The translations under genes were made by a program, and so were the position numbers. 53,819 nucleotides of DNA from Lachnospiraceae bacterium (GTDB lineage Bacteria; Bacillota; Clostridia; Lachnospirales; Lachnospiraceae), in assembly GCA_024693135.1 (NCBI GenBank), contig JAILLN010000055.1, positions 1 through 53,819 on the forward strand, in the 5' to 3' direction. The notes under the pieces are model-generated. The model searched no databases. It saw only the letters and a program-made list of their open reading frames with translations, and was not told where the DNA came from. Shown one piece after another: positions 36,901 to 44,470 of this stretch (its first letter is position 1; each line of letters opens with the position of its first letter).

Positions 36901-39325
36901 GAATGCCTCTGCAAAGTATGATGCCAACGGAAACGTGGTGGAGCTTTATGCAGACAAGCCGAATAAACGCCCGCAGGTCATCATCAAGGGCAAGGGAGAT
37001 ACCTATAAGAATCTCAATATCACCATTTACTTCACCATCCTGCCGAGGGATCTGGGCATGTATATAAATACAGGTATAGGATCAAACAATTGTGAAAGCT
37101 ACACAGCGGAATACGAACTGGGCAATGTATACCGGCAGAAGCAGGACAATAAGGAAGTGAAGTACAAGTACAGCCCCATCCTATGGATGTATTATAATGA
37201 TGCGAAAAAGACACCGGAGGGCGGCTGGACTACTTTAACCAAGAAGGTTTCTTTGAAGAAGGGGAAGGATTATAAGGAGCACCTGTATATCCGGACCCAG
37301 ACAGCAAGCGGAAAGGATTACTGGAAGGAAGCAGAGAAAGCCAATACGCCCGGTACCTATCTGGTGGCTCTGGAAGGAACCGGAAATTATTGCGGTACGT
37401 GTAACCAGATAGATAATACCGGCATGTCTGCTACTCCGGTTGAAAACTATTTCAGTACTTGGGAGTTTGAGGTAGTGCCGAAGGATGCCATCCTGATGAG
37501 CGAGCTGAAATATGACATCAAAAACAATAACCTGAAAAAGGATAAGGATGGAACGGTCAAGGCGAAGGACTTCGGGATCACGGCTTCCTTTAAGAAGGAT
37601 TACAAAAAGCAGGGCTACAAGAAGAAGGACACGGTATCCCAGGATGCTTATGTGCTTATAAATAATGTCTTGCCCAGTGACAACGCAAAGAATTACTACG
37701 TATGGGTGAAGTCTTCCGACGGAGGCAAAAAGGCAGAGAATAAGAGTGACATTTGGTCTGACGTCAATGTAAAGGTAAAGGTGCAGCCTCAGACCCTGGA
37801 TAAGAGCAAATTCAAGCTCCAGTACTCTGCTTCGGTAGACGGAGCCTATGCCGACATCCCCAAGGCCGGACTGGACTACCATGGAGAGGGAGATTTCGTA
37901 AAGGTGGTCTGTACCGATGAAAGCCTGAAGGAAGGAACGGACTATGAGGTTCGGACTGGATGGACCTGGACCGGAAGTGGCTGGGCAGATAGATGTACCA
38001 ATGAGCTGGAACAGAAATATAACCGTTATGGCGGAAATACCTATTATGTGGTGGTCCGTGGAATAGGCATGTATAAAAGTGATACAGCTTCAGGGAGATA
38101 TAAGTGGTCCGGTAAGAACAGCAGACATCAGATACAAAGCTATAAAGGAGACATTGTCCTGAGCTTTAAGAGAAAACCCATGAAGCTTGCCGATGCCGTA
38201 AAAGACGGTTTTATCGAGTTTACGGCAACGGATGAGAAGGTCAATATCAACGGCACCTTCCCGCGTGTCCGGGTCAGCGAGAATAAGAGCGACAAGAAGA
38301 CCAGGATCGCACATAAAAACAGGAATCTGACATATAATAACGAGAGCTTTTATCTTGCTGGCGATGGTATTTATAGCCGGGGAGCATCCTTAACCGCATC
38401 CTGCAAAAACAACACAAAGACCGGCACGGCAAAGATCAGCTTTAAAGCCAACAGCAAAGATTGGTATACCAGCTATACGGGAGCATATGACAATCTGACC
38501 TTTAAGATTGACCCGCTGGAGGTGGAGTGGATATATGAGGAAACAGTGACTCATTACAAGAAGGACCAGAAGGGTGATAAGACTGGATGGATAAATAGCG
38601 GAGAAGTCTTTATCCAGTATACCTATGATCTGCAATATAAGGAGACTGGAGCCTATAAGCCGGTGATAAAGATCTTCCAGGCGGCGGAAAGGGCAGAATA
38701 CTACGATGAGGCGAAGGATACGACTACCTTCTACTACAAGGAGCTGAAGCCCGGGAAGGACTATGATCCCCTGTATACGAAGAATCCGTCCTATAACAAA
38801 ATCTCGGCCAATACAGTCTCCGGCGGAAAGGCCTCCGGGCAGTTCATCTTTGCCACCTATGCGTATCCGGGCGGAGTAAAGACCAAGGTTTCCGACTGGG
38901 CCGGGACAGCAGCCACCTGGGGCACCTATAAGAAGCTGGTGAAAAAGGTCGTATTTACTCTTTCCGAAAGCGGCGTGAAGGAGAATAAGAATGGAATCCC
39001 CGGCTTTGAGTATACGGGAGAAGATCGATACCCGAAGGTAGTAAAGATCGACGTCACCGGGAAGGGCGATGCCTCTGCCGTATCCTTTGAAATGGCAAAA
39101 TGTGATTATACAGACGAGGATATATATCCAGATATGCCGGATTATAACTATGGAACACAGCAGCTTGAGATCCGCGGAACCAGAATGCCGGTGGGAGAAG
39201 GCAAACGTACAGTGGAATTCACCTACAAAAACCGTGGGGACGCTTATGAGTACAAGGGAACCGGTTTTACGAAATTCAAGGTCCTGCCCTTCGAAAAGAA
39301 AGCAGTCATCCTGTCCCAGCCGTAA
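33929..39325 (+). CDS. Giant secreted protein of unknown function
   Basis: 1798 residues. A signal peptide spans about residues 1-28 (MKKNWKK start, TTAFA cleavage region). An Ala/Glu/Pro-rich linker reaches about residue 90. The long body is Lys/Tyr/Asp/Asn/Thr-rich and looks all-beta. It has loosely recurring patterns, LKEGTDYEV, LKPGKDYDP, LVPGTDFTITYKNN, NPVVYDGRAHK and FEYTGEDRYPKVV, reminiscent of MBG/YDG-type bacterial Ig-like modules found in surface proteins. There is no LPXTG, SLH or transmembrane tail, so its attachment is unclear. Base composition is more AT-rich than neighbouring genes. It has its own promoter and a long leader, and a shared bidirectional terminator follows. The function is not known; a stalk, adhesin or matrix role is only a guess. 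Confidence 0.75.
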   Translation: MKKNWKKVLSLILALSMVLGMNTTAFASDLAYAVSEAEAPAAVAEEAAEPAEAAAAAEEPAEAQSAAEAEVQPEEAPAAEPAGNVDDVEAEAYPTSSTAYKASIGDTPLTVTVSRDGSDTMDLLAIEGESIESGAEILLQFTDSTLSEEFAMSHLINNITVNTDDPYVKIVISGNGAALANKPTAKNAKSDTLKIYQGAMTYAVRDDGATYSPTEIHWNNGYNDNGYAMIFGLNDDTEFASGSFSPEYGYFETKKTAKNAGTYLKYGMDITITTIDGVNKTLNDKKSIWGGGKLYAQEIPTDIYGNAVVEEKDGLALIRSYSWTSETMDDDYGDPYTVTHPTYYQVVRIPKLAEAPYYNKDFTVRVDGSYDSLYDEEKGAGKRYYGTLTLAEPANGCMYGTFEKNSFENFKVDNWSSNGSVKVFTCTDWDNDWDDYANRQYLWTLKKGEKDNGGKYVSTGNYVCSGGWIHFPDNSQMDAIVTAKEGNWDDTTRELLKNGKGLSSDSVYYARLKDENDWSIDGGYLGITADNFSALTVDGAVPKVGSTYGKGVHTIQVTDPAKLAGLVNKRLCQYDKDFTKYYFNNNAGHPDEGGQFTVYASKEDKPSMTAAAKVIPYGAYSDYQEKLFNLSMTVSGSTFDPAEAGYSFNVYYTTSKTDAEKTVSCNADIAGWGSDVKNDVLSYDAGTEVYALIVAYNHYYNRDETTYVASAKTSFTVAKRGIAIGYDGGTVGSSYVGQPVSVTIGDAENKIKITEFISVPENYEYYNNDSVVDTNTKILSSNTCNVDTEGIDINKPGEYTLGLTGYALKDTIAKNFEVKQSTAKYEVIGRYFAKFYAEHDGQLEDLGKYEIDQNWPYHLVSYNTFSISANTKDGLKASTWIRVEEESGETDTTYGKPDAAKLTFDSKKNYSVYAVFEAPNTISTNQNITVTNINPVVYDGRAHKSDQENKRAEESTWKSTVYDLEFNLTDNNRGYDLVPGTDFTITYKNNVNASAKYDANGNVVELYADKPNKRPQVIIKGKGDTYKNLNITIYFTILPRDLGMYINTGIGSNNCESYTAEYELGNVYRQKQDNKEVKYKYSPILWMYYNDAKKTPEGGWTTLTKKVSLKKGKDYKEHLYIRTQTASGKDYWKEAEKANTPGTYLVALEGTGNYCGTCNQIDNTGMSATPVENYFSTWEFEVVPKDAILMSELKYDIKNNNLKKDKDGTVKAKDFGITASFKKDYKKQGYKKKDTVSQDAYVLINNVLPSDNAKNYYVWVKSSDGGKKAENKSDIWSDVNVKVKVQPQTLDKSKFKLQYSASVDGAYADIPKAGLDYHGEGDFVKVVCTDESLKEGTDYEVRTGWTWTGSGWADRCTNELEQKYNRYGGNTYYVVVRGIGMYKSDTASGRYKWSGKNSRHQIQSYKGDIVLSFKRKPMKLADAVKDGFIEFTATDEKVNINGTFPRVRVSENKSDKKTRIAHKNRNLTYNNESFYLAGDGIYSRGASLTASCKNNTKTGTAKISFKANSKDWYTSYTGAYDNLTFKIDPLEVEWIYEETVTHYKKDQKGDKTGWINSGEVFIQYTYDLQYKETGAYKPVIKIFQAAERAEYYDEAKDTTTFYYKELKPGKDYDPLYTKNPSYNKISANTVSGGKASGQFIFATYAYPGGVKTKVSDWAGTAATWGTYKKLVKKVVFTLSESGVKENKNGIPGFEYTGEDRYPKVVKIDVTGKGDASAVSFEMAKCDYTDEDIYPDMPDYNYGTQQLEIRGTRMPVGEGKRTVEFTYKNRGDAYEYKGTGFTKFKVLPFEKKAVILSQP

Positions 39326-39405
39326 TAAGAGATCGAAGGATCAGTAACATTTGCCCGGGGCTTCGGATCTTCCGGAGCCCCGGGCCTTAACCGAAAGCAA
39401 AAAAG

Positions 39406-39440
39406 AACCGCCCCGCAGCCTTTGCCACGGGGCGGTTTTC
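39406..39440. terminator. Bidirectional terminator between convergent genes
   Basis: ACCGCCCCG (39407-39415) pairs perfectly with CGGGGCGGT (39428-39436), with an A-run before and a T-run after. It serves both the giant-protein gene (+) and the AIM24 gene (-). A decayed copy lies at 50866-50902. Confidence 0.85.
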
Positions 39441-39454
39441 TTCAGCCATCCGAT

Positions 39455-40132
39455 TTATTTCGAAGTAGGCAGGAAGGGTGCCAGGGCTCCGGCAAGCTGG
39501 GGTACCGGCATGGAGTGGATCCATACATGCCCGGGTCCCGTAATGACCGTGTTGAAGATCCCCTCGCCGCCAAAGAGGGCATTCTTGATGCCGGGGACGG
39601 TCTTGATGTCGATGGAGCAGGTGGCATCCATCGCCGCCAGATATCCGGTATCTACGATGATGGATTGGCCGGGCTGCAGGTCGTATTCCTTGACATATCC
39701 GTCAAATTCCACAAAAGCCATGCCCTGTCCGGAAAGCTTCTGCATGATGAAGCCCTCTCCGCCAAAGAAGCCGGCACCTGCTTTTTTCTGGAAGAATACA
39801 GACAGGTCGACCCCCGCCTCGCAGGCCAGGAATGCATTCTTCTGTGCTACAATGTCATGGCCGGGAGAGATCTGGAATGCACGGATGGATCCGGGGACAT
39901 TTGAGGCAAATGCGATGAAGCCGGGGCCGCCCTCAGCGCTGTAATGGTTGAGGAAGAGGGTCTCACCGGAAAAGGCCCTGCCCAGGATCTTGCCTACCCC
40001 GCCTCCGCTGGTTTCCATCTTCATATTGGGGGACATCCAGGCCATGGCGCCGGACTCACAGGTGAGCTTCTCTCCGCCCTCCAGCTCGCAGATCACCACC
40101 GGCAGCGGTTCGCCTTCAATACTGTATCTCAT
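39455..40132 (-). CDS. AIM24 (TIGR00266) family protein
   Basis: A 225-residue all-beta protein of the AIM24/TIGR00266 family. The opening GEPLPVVICELEGGEKLTCESGAMAWMSPNM and the Gly-rich later half (EGGPGFIAFAS, GFFGGEGFIMQKLSG, FGGEGIFNTVITGPG) are characteristic. Only motifs are cited here; the molecular function of the family is poorly defined in bacteria. No signal peptide is present. AGGAGG precedes the ATG on the minus strand. It is divergent from leader copy A and the Uma2 gene. A decayed fragment of its 3' end is found again near 50.9 kb. Confidence 0.9.
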   Translation of the reverse strand: MRYSIEGEPLPVVICELEGGEKLTCESGAMAWMSPNMKMETSGGGVGKILGRAFSGETLFLNHYSAEGGPGFIAFASNVPGSIRAFQISPGHDIVAQKNAFLACEAGVDLSVFFQKKAGAGFFGGEGFIMQKLSGQGMAFVEFDGYVKEYDLQPGQSIIVDTGYLAAMDATCSIDIKTVPGIKNALFGGEGIFNTVITGPGHVWIHSMPVPQLAGALAPFLPTSK

Positions 40133-40247
40133 ACGACATATCCTCCTTTTTTTTCTTCAATCTTACACTAATTCATTTCTCCATGCAATGAGCTGCAGCA
40201 GAAATAAACGGCAGCCATCCGTGAAGGAATCCCTAAAACGTTAGCGC

Positions 40248-40434
40248 TTGAATAAAATTTCATCCAGGCTTATAATCTGATCATATCAAGGGTATTCGCC
40301 CGGGGCATGAACAAACATAATCATCCAATCCATGGATACTGCTCATGCTATTTTCACTAGAAATCAAAATAGCAGGAGCAGAGGCAGCTATTCACCCTGC
40401 CGCCTCCTGCAAAAAAAAAGGAGGTGCTTAGGTG
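40248..40434 (+). promoter_or_regulatory. Nuclease-associated leader, copy A (promoter plus structured 5' UTR)
   Basis: TTGAAT (40248-40253), 17 bp, TATAAT (40271-40276). The leader that follows closely matches the one at 49631-49816. GCAGGAG (40372-40378) can pair with CTCCTGC ending at 40410. The overlapping CCTCCT (40403-40408) can instead pair with AGGAGG (40419-40424), the ribosome binding site of the GTG at 40432. About 110 bp between the AIM24 start and the promoter (40133-40247) show nothing else. Confidence 0.65.
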
Positions 40435-40509
40435 AAATACAATAGGGAAATCGAGGATGACCGCCAGAGGGCATTTGCACGGACAGGCAAAGAAAAATGT
40501 CTGCCATAG
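40432..40509 (+). pseudogene. Internally deleted, in-frame remnant of the Rpn-like nuclease gene
   Basis: Directly after leader copy A, GTG opens a 25-codon frame. Its first codons match the start of the nuclease gene at 49814. From GGGAAATCGAGGATGACCGC it matches the interior at about 50451-50475 in the same reading frame. The last bases (AATGTCTGCCAT) match the 3' end near 50846-50857. So two internal segments are missing, the first joined at a shared GGAAA. It might be translated as a short peptide; it lacks the catalytic residues. Confidence 0.7.
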
Positions 40510-41068
40510 TAGATCGGAGGAGATTATCAAGGAAGCAAGATTAGAAGATGTCATATATACCGAAGAGGATTACTATGCACTTCCCGAAGAAAGAAGGGCA
40601 GAGCTGATCGAGGGCGTGTTTTATGACATGGCAGTGCCTTCTGAGGCACATCAGAGGATTCTAATGGATTTGGCCACGGATATCAATAACTATATTCGGG
40701 GAAAGAAAGGGGACTGCCGGATTTATCCTGCTCCTTTCGCGGTAAGGCTCTTTAAGGACGACAAGACGATCGTTGAGCCGGATATCAGCGTCATCTGCGA
40801 TAAGGACAAGATCACGGAGAAGGGATGCAACGGTGCTCCGGACTGGGTAATAGAGATCCTCTCGCCCTCAAACCAATGGCATGATACGTCGAAAAAGCTG
40901 CGTCTCTATATGACGGCAAGGGTACGGGAATACTGGATCGTCGATCCCGAAGAAGAAACTGTGACGGTATATTCCCTTGCAGACAATGATTACAGGGTAT
41001 CGATCCACACTTTTGAGGACAGCATCCGGGCCGGGATTTACGAAGATCTCACGATAAAGATAAAATAA
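40457..41068 (+). CDS. Uma2 family endonuclease (PD-(D/E)XK superfamily)
   Basis: A 203-residue Uma2 (DUF820) protein. Family blocks are EEDYYALPEERRAELIEG, a YPAPFAVRLF strand, VEPDISVI carrying the catalytic Asp, and DWVIEILSP carrying the Glu. A YWIVDPEEETVTVY strand follows. The C-terminus is normal. The N-terminus is odd: the only in-frame starts (ATG 40457, TTG 40475) lie inside the deleted nuclease remnant, in another frame. The first 25 or so residues are therefore not family-like, and conserved sequence begins near residue 28. The native start has probably been replaced by the upstream element, whose promoter now precedes it. Confidence 0.85.
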   Translation: MTARGHLHGQAKKNVCHSRSEEIIKEARLEDVIYTEEDYYALPEERRAELIEGVFYDMAVPSEAHQRILMDLATDINNYIRGKKGDCRIYPAPFAVRLFKDDKTIVEPDISVICDKDKITEKGCNGAPDWVIEILSPSNQWHDTSKKLRLYMTARVREYWIVDPEEETVTVYSLADNDYRVSIHTFEDSIRAGIYEDLTIKIK

Positions 41069-41137
41069 GGATCATTTGGGGAGCAGGATCGGTTTTTCAA
41101 AAATCCTGCAAAATCGTTGAAACGCGGAAACGATCAT

Positions 41138-43063
41138 ATGAATCAAGACAAGGTTGAGACCGGCAGGCCTGACTACAAGAAGCTGAATTTGGATGGAATA
41201 CAGGATGTGGTGATCGGACTGCTGGTCGCCGGGCTCACTTCCGGGATGCTTTATTTTTCTGTGCGTCCCATCTTTTTTGATGAATATCTGAAAAAACAGA
41301 GGATACCCCTAAAGCCGGAATTACTGGGCTATGGGGTAGGCTTTTTCATGTGCTTTTTTTTTATCATGCTGCTGCTTTCGCTGATCCGGAGAAGGACCCT
41401 TTCGATCGCCTTCTTTTCCGTACTTATCCTCCTTTTGTCCGTTGTAAATTACTACGAATTTCTGCTTCGCGGCACGGTATTTACGTATGATGATCTTCAT
41501 AATGCGGGTACGGCCGTGAGGATGCTGAAGCAGGTTGACCTGAAGCTGACAAAGGAAATCTCTGCCATATTGATCCTGTTTTTATTCCTGGTATTGCTTA
41601 CGGTGCTTTGCGGCATTTACGAAAAAAGAAATGGCCTGAAAGCCAGAAATATCCGGATGTTTTTTGAGTGGGCTGTCTTAGCAGGTTCCTTATTTGTGCT
41701 TTGCTTTTTGACGGGAAAGGTGATACCAAGGGCAGATCCGTGGAGCTGGCAGGAGCTTTATGCAAGAAGGGGTTATGTCACAGGATCCATCAGCTATATC
41801 CTGACAAATCTCCATTCCCCCATAAGAAAGCCGGAAGGCTATGACGAGGCGGTGCTGCCCATGGAAGGCGGGGAAAAGACGGGGCAGATGACGGGGGATA
41901 AGCCGGATATAGTACTGATATTGAATGAAACCTGGTATGATCTGCAGCATCTGTCCGATATTACAACGGACCGGGACTGCATGGAAAATTATAAAAAGCT
42001 GGATGCCATAAAGGGCTATGCCGTGGTACCGATCGCCGGGGGAGGAACAAACAACAGCGAGTATGAATTGCTTACGGCCAACTCCATGACGTTGATAAAT
42101 ACTTACTCGCCCTTTATCTATCTGGATATTGATCCGGAAGGAGCAGTTACCGGTTATTTGAAGGACTGCGGGTATTACCTGGCGGCTGTGCATTCAGAGA
42201 AGGGGACAAACTATAATAGAAACCAGATATGGCCGGATCTGGGATTCGACGCGATCCACTTCGGAGAGGATTTTACCGGCCTGGAATACTATGGGAAAAG
42301 GGAGCGTGCCACAGATTCTTCCGTTTTTCGTAGTGTGCGAAGCTTTTATGAAGAGATGCCGGAGGAGAAGCCGCGCTTTCTGTTTTGGCTTACGATCCAA
42401 AATCATGGCGGCTGGAGCATCAATCCTCCCGAGCTGGATACCGTACATGTGACAGGGGATTTTGAGAAAGGCAGCGTGGACCTGACGGGCTCCCTGGATA
42501 TGGAAAATGAGGAGGAGCTGAAGGGAGTAATGAACGAATATCTGTCTTCGGTCAGCCTGACGGATGGCTTTATTGATGAGCTGACTGCATATTTTAAGGA
42601 TATATATGAGAATACCGGAAGAAAAGTGATCGTATGCATGGCAGGAGACCATTCCCCTGAGTTTGTCCATTATCTGAAAAGCCCGTCGGATCCGGAAGAG
42701 GAGCATGATCTGCGGAAGCGGGAAGTGCCATTTTTCATATGGAAAAATTACAGGGATGAGAATAAGGATCCTTCCGGGGAAAGTGCAGGAATTTTTGACC
42801 TGTGCTGTCTGGCTCCGTATGTTTTTCAGGAGGCAGGACTTCCAATGACAGCATATTATCAGAGGCTGAGCGGGCTTGGGAAGACAGCCAGGTGCTTTAC
42901 GAATGTTTATTCAAAGGCAGGGGAAATGGCCTACGTAGATCAGAACGGCAGCATACAGTCCGCATTTGACGGGACAGAGCAGTCGGATAAGGTGAAGGAA
43001 TATTTTTATATGGAATATGATAGAATAAGCCAGGATCCGGACGATCCGATAGGATCCAGGTGA
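41138..43063 (+). CDS. LTA synthase-like membrane sulfatase-fold protein, copy 1
   Basis: About 641 residues from ATG 41138; a TTG at 41117 has no ribosome binding site. Five hydrophobic helices (about residues 20-190) precede an extracytoplasmic alkaline-phosphatase-fold domain of the LtaS/phosphoglycerol transferase type. The catalytic Thr is probably Thr265 in LILNETWYD. GGGTNNSEYELLTANSMTL, HSEKGTNYNRNQIWPDLGF and MAGDHSPEFV are the other blocks, the last supplying metal-binding Asp/His. Such enzymes transfer phosphoglycerol or a related phospho-alcohol to surface polymers. A close paralogue lies at 44471-46429 with an opposed membrane gene between them. Confidence 0.88.
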   Translation: MNQDKVETGRPDYKKLNLDGIQDVVIGLLVAGLTSGMLYFSVRPIFFDEYLKKQRIPLKPELLGYGVGFFMCFFFIMLLLSLIRRRTLSIAFFSVLILLLSVVNYYEFLLRGTVFTYDDLHNAGTAVRMLKQVDLKLTKEISAILILFLFLVLLTVLCGIYEKRNGLKARNIRMFFEWAVLAGSLFVLCFLTGKVIPRADPWSWQELYARRGYVTGSISYILTNLHSPIRKPEGYDEAVLPMEGGEKTGQMTGDKPDIVLILNETWYDLQHLSDITTDRDCMENYKKLDAIKGYAVVPIAGGGTNNSEYELLTANSMTLINTYSPFIYLDIDPEGAVTGYLKDCGYYLAAVHSEKGTNYNRNQIWPDLGFDAIHFGEDFTGLEYYGKRERATDSSVFRSVRSFYEEMPEEKPRFLFWLTIQNHGGWSINPPELDTVHVTGDFEKGSVDLTGSLDMENEEELKGVMNEYLSSVSLTDGFIDELTAYFKDIYENTGRKVIVCMAGDHSPEFVHYLKSPSDPEEEHDLRKREVPFFIWKNYRDENKDPSGESAGIFDLCCLAPYVFQEAGLPMTAYYQRLSGLGKTARCFTNVYSKAGEMAYVDQNGSIQSAFDGTEQSDKVKEYFYMEYDRISQDPDDPIGSR

Positions 43064-43130
43064 ATGGAAGAAGCTGAGGGGGCTTAAAAAACGGAAGAGA
43101 TCCGAAGCGGCTGGAATGATAATACATCAC

Positions 43131-44309
43131 TCAGATCAGGGCTCTCATAGAAAAGAAGACGGACAGGCAATGAAAAATACATATGATGAAAAAGACATTT
43201 CGGGATGGTTCTTTTTGTGGTGCATCCAGAAATATGGAACCGGAGATAAACATCATGATCCATCGAATAAAATCCAGCTGAGTCAAGAATAAAAAACCAT
43301 AAAACAATAGGATAACCAGACGGAAACGGTCGGATGATCTCCAGAATAACCAGACCGCGGTTAAAAATGAGGGGATCAACATTGGCAAAAAGGATAACAT
43401 GTAGCGAATACAGCCTTTGATAAATTCTTTCGAAAATACGGAAGCCAATCGCCATGTAGGAATGAACGTTTCATTGCTGCAATATGACGAATAGAGAAAA
43501 GAATCCGTAGTATCAGAGATATGGACGGGGCTTTCAACGCCGGATAACATGAAGCGCTGGATATGTTTGTTGTAATCCGTGTGATCCTGAGCTAAGTGTA
43601 CCGCACGGCTTAAGGATGAAAAATCTGCCTTTGGCTGGGAAATGATGAATAGGACAGAAAAGCCGAGCAGGAAAAGATATAGCAGGCTTTTTTTCAAAGA
43701 GTATTTTTTTTTGATCAGGATGATCAGAAATGGGACATAGCTTAGAAAAAAAACCGGATGGATCATTATGCCGAGAGAGGAAAGCATAGAACACAATATG
43801 ATCGTGACAAAAGGTTTATTTTTTTTGCCGTTCAGCAAAATGATGCAGAATGCATAACAAAGGATAAGATACAGATCAGAACGAAGCTGGAATAATGTCG
43901 AGATCATTGGAAAAAAAGAAATCGCTGTTAATAGTATGCCGTATAACACAGCAAAAGGACTGTTTTTAAGAAAGAGCGGGTAAACACGGAGATATAATAT
44001 AATAACAATGATTTCCTCTGTGATATGCCAGAAAATGCAGGTGAAGAGCATAAAGTATTTGTCCGGAAAAAGGAAGGAAAACAGAGTGCCAAGCAATGCG
44101 CGGGACCGGACGCCGTTCATATACGTGATATAATATGTGGCGGTACAGTATTCAGAGGCATACTGTGTCGATGCCAGGGTACCGAAGACGGTATGGAGAC
44201 AGGATAGGATTGGAATAAAAAGGGAAGCAAAACACAATATCCTCGTTAATTTAAGTAAAACGTAATATATTTCATCAATTACAGCACTATTATCTTTTTT
44301 TATGATCAT
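43131..44309 (-). CDS. Polytopic membrane protein of unknown function
   Basis: 392 residues with about nine or ten hydrophobic helices, short charged loops and no recognised catalytic motif. The Phe/Ile/Leu-rich, AT-rich coding differs from the higher-GC core genes. The layout resembles the multi-spanning EpsG- or GT-C-like proteins found in surface-polymer clusters, but I cannot assign it. It lies antiparallel between two LTA-synthase-like paralogues, which suggests a role in the same surface pathway or a later insertion between the duplicates. Confidence 0.65.
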   Translation of the reverse strand: MIIKKDNSAVIDEIYYVLLKLTRILCFASLFIPILSCLHTVFGTLASTQYASEYCTATYYITYMNGVRSRALLGTLFSFLFPDKYFMLFTCIFWHITEEIIVIILYLRVYPLFLKNSPFAVLYGILLTAISFFPMISTLFQLRSDLYLILCYAFCIILLNGKKNKPFVTIILCSMLSSLGIMIHPVFFLSYVPFLIILIKKKYSLKKSLLYLFLLGFSVLFIISQPKADFSSLSRAVHLAQDHTDYNKHIQRFMLSGVESPVHISDTTDSFLYSSYCSNETFIPTWRLASVFSKEFIKGCIRYMLSFLPMLIPSFLTAVWLFWRSSDRFRLVILLFYGFLFLTQLDFIRWIMMFISGSIFLDAPQKEPSRNVFFIICIFHCLSVFFSMRALI

Positions 44310-44399
44310 TTTGGCTTCCCCGAATCAGTGTTTTTGAAGCACAGACAGCGGCTTATTCAGGCAGCGTCGAAATCGTCCTGGGAGAGGGGTTCTGAACAG

Positions 44400-44429
44400 T
44401 TAAATATTATAGCATGATAGAAATATAAT
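44400..44429 (+). promoter_or_regulatory. Possible promoter of LTA synthase-like copy 2
   Basis: TTAAAT (44400-44405), 18 bp, TATAAT (44424-44429). The -35 box is weak. A start near 44436 would place the TTG at 44441 too close and favours ATG 44471. Confidence 0.45.
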
Positions 44430-44470
44430 AGGAACTGCTGTTGGATAATGAAAGCATGATGAGAGGGCAT

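Noticed and set aside
39351..39944. A 197-codon plus-strand frame opposite the AIM24 gene
   Set aside because: AIM24 motifs and its AGGAGG are clear on the minus strand. The plus-strand frame begins in the terminator region without a ribosome binding site.
44441..44470. TTG start for the second LTA-synthase-like gene
   Set aside because: It would lie about five bases from the expected transcription start. ATG 44471 has GAGAGGG upstream and aligns with the paralogue's N-terminus.
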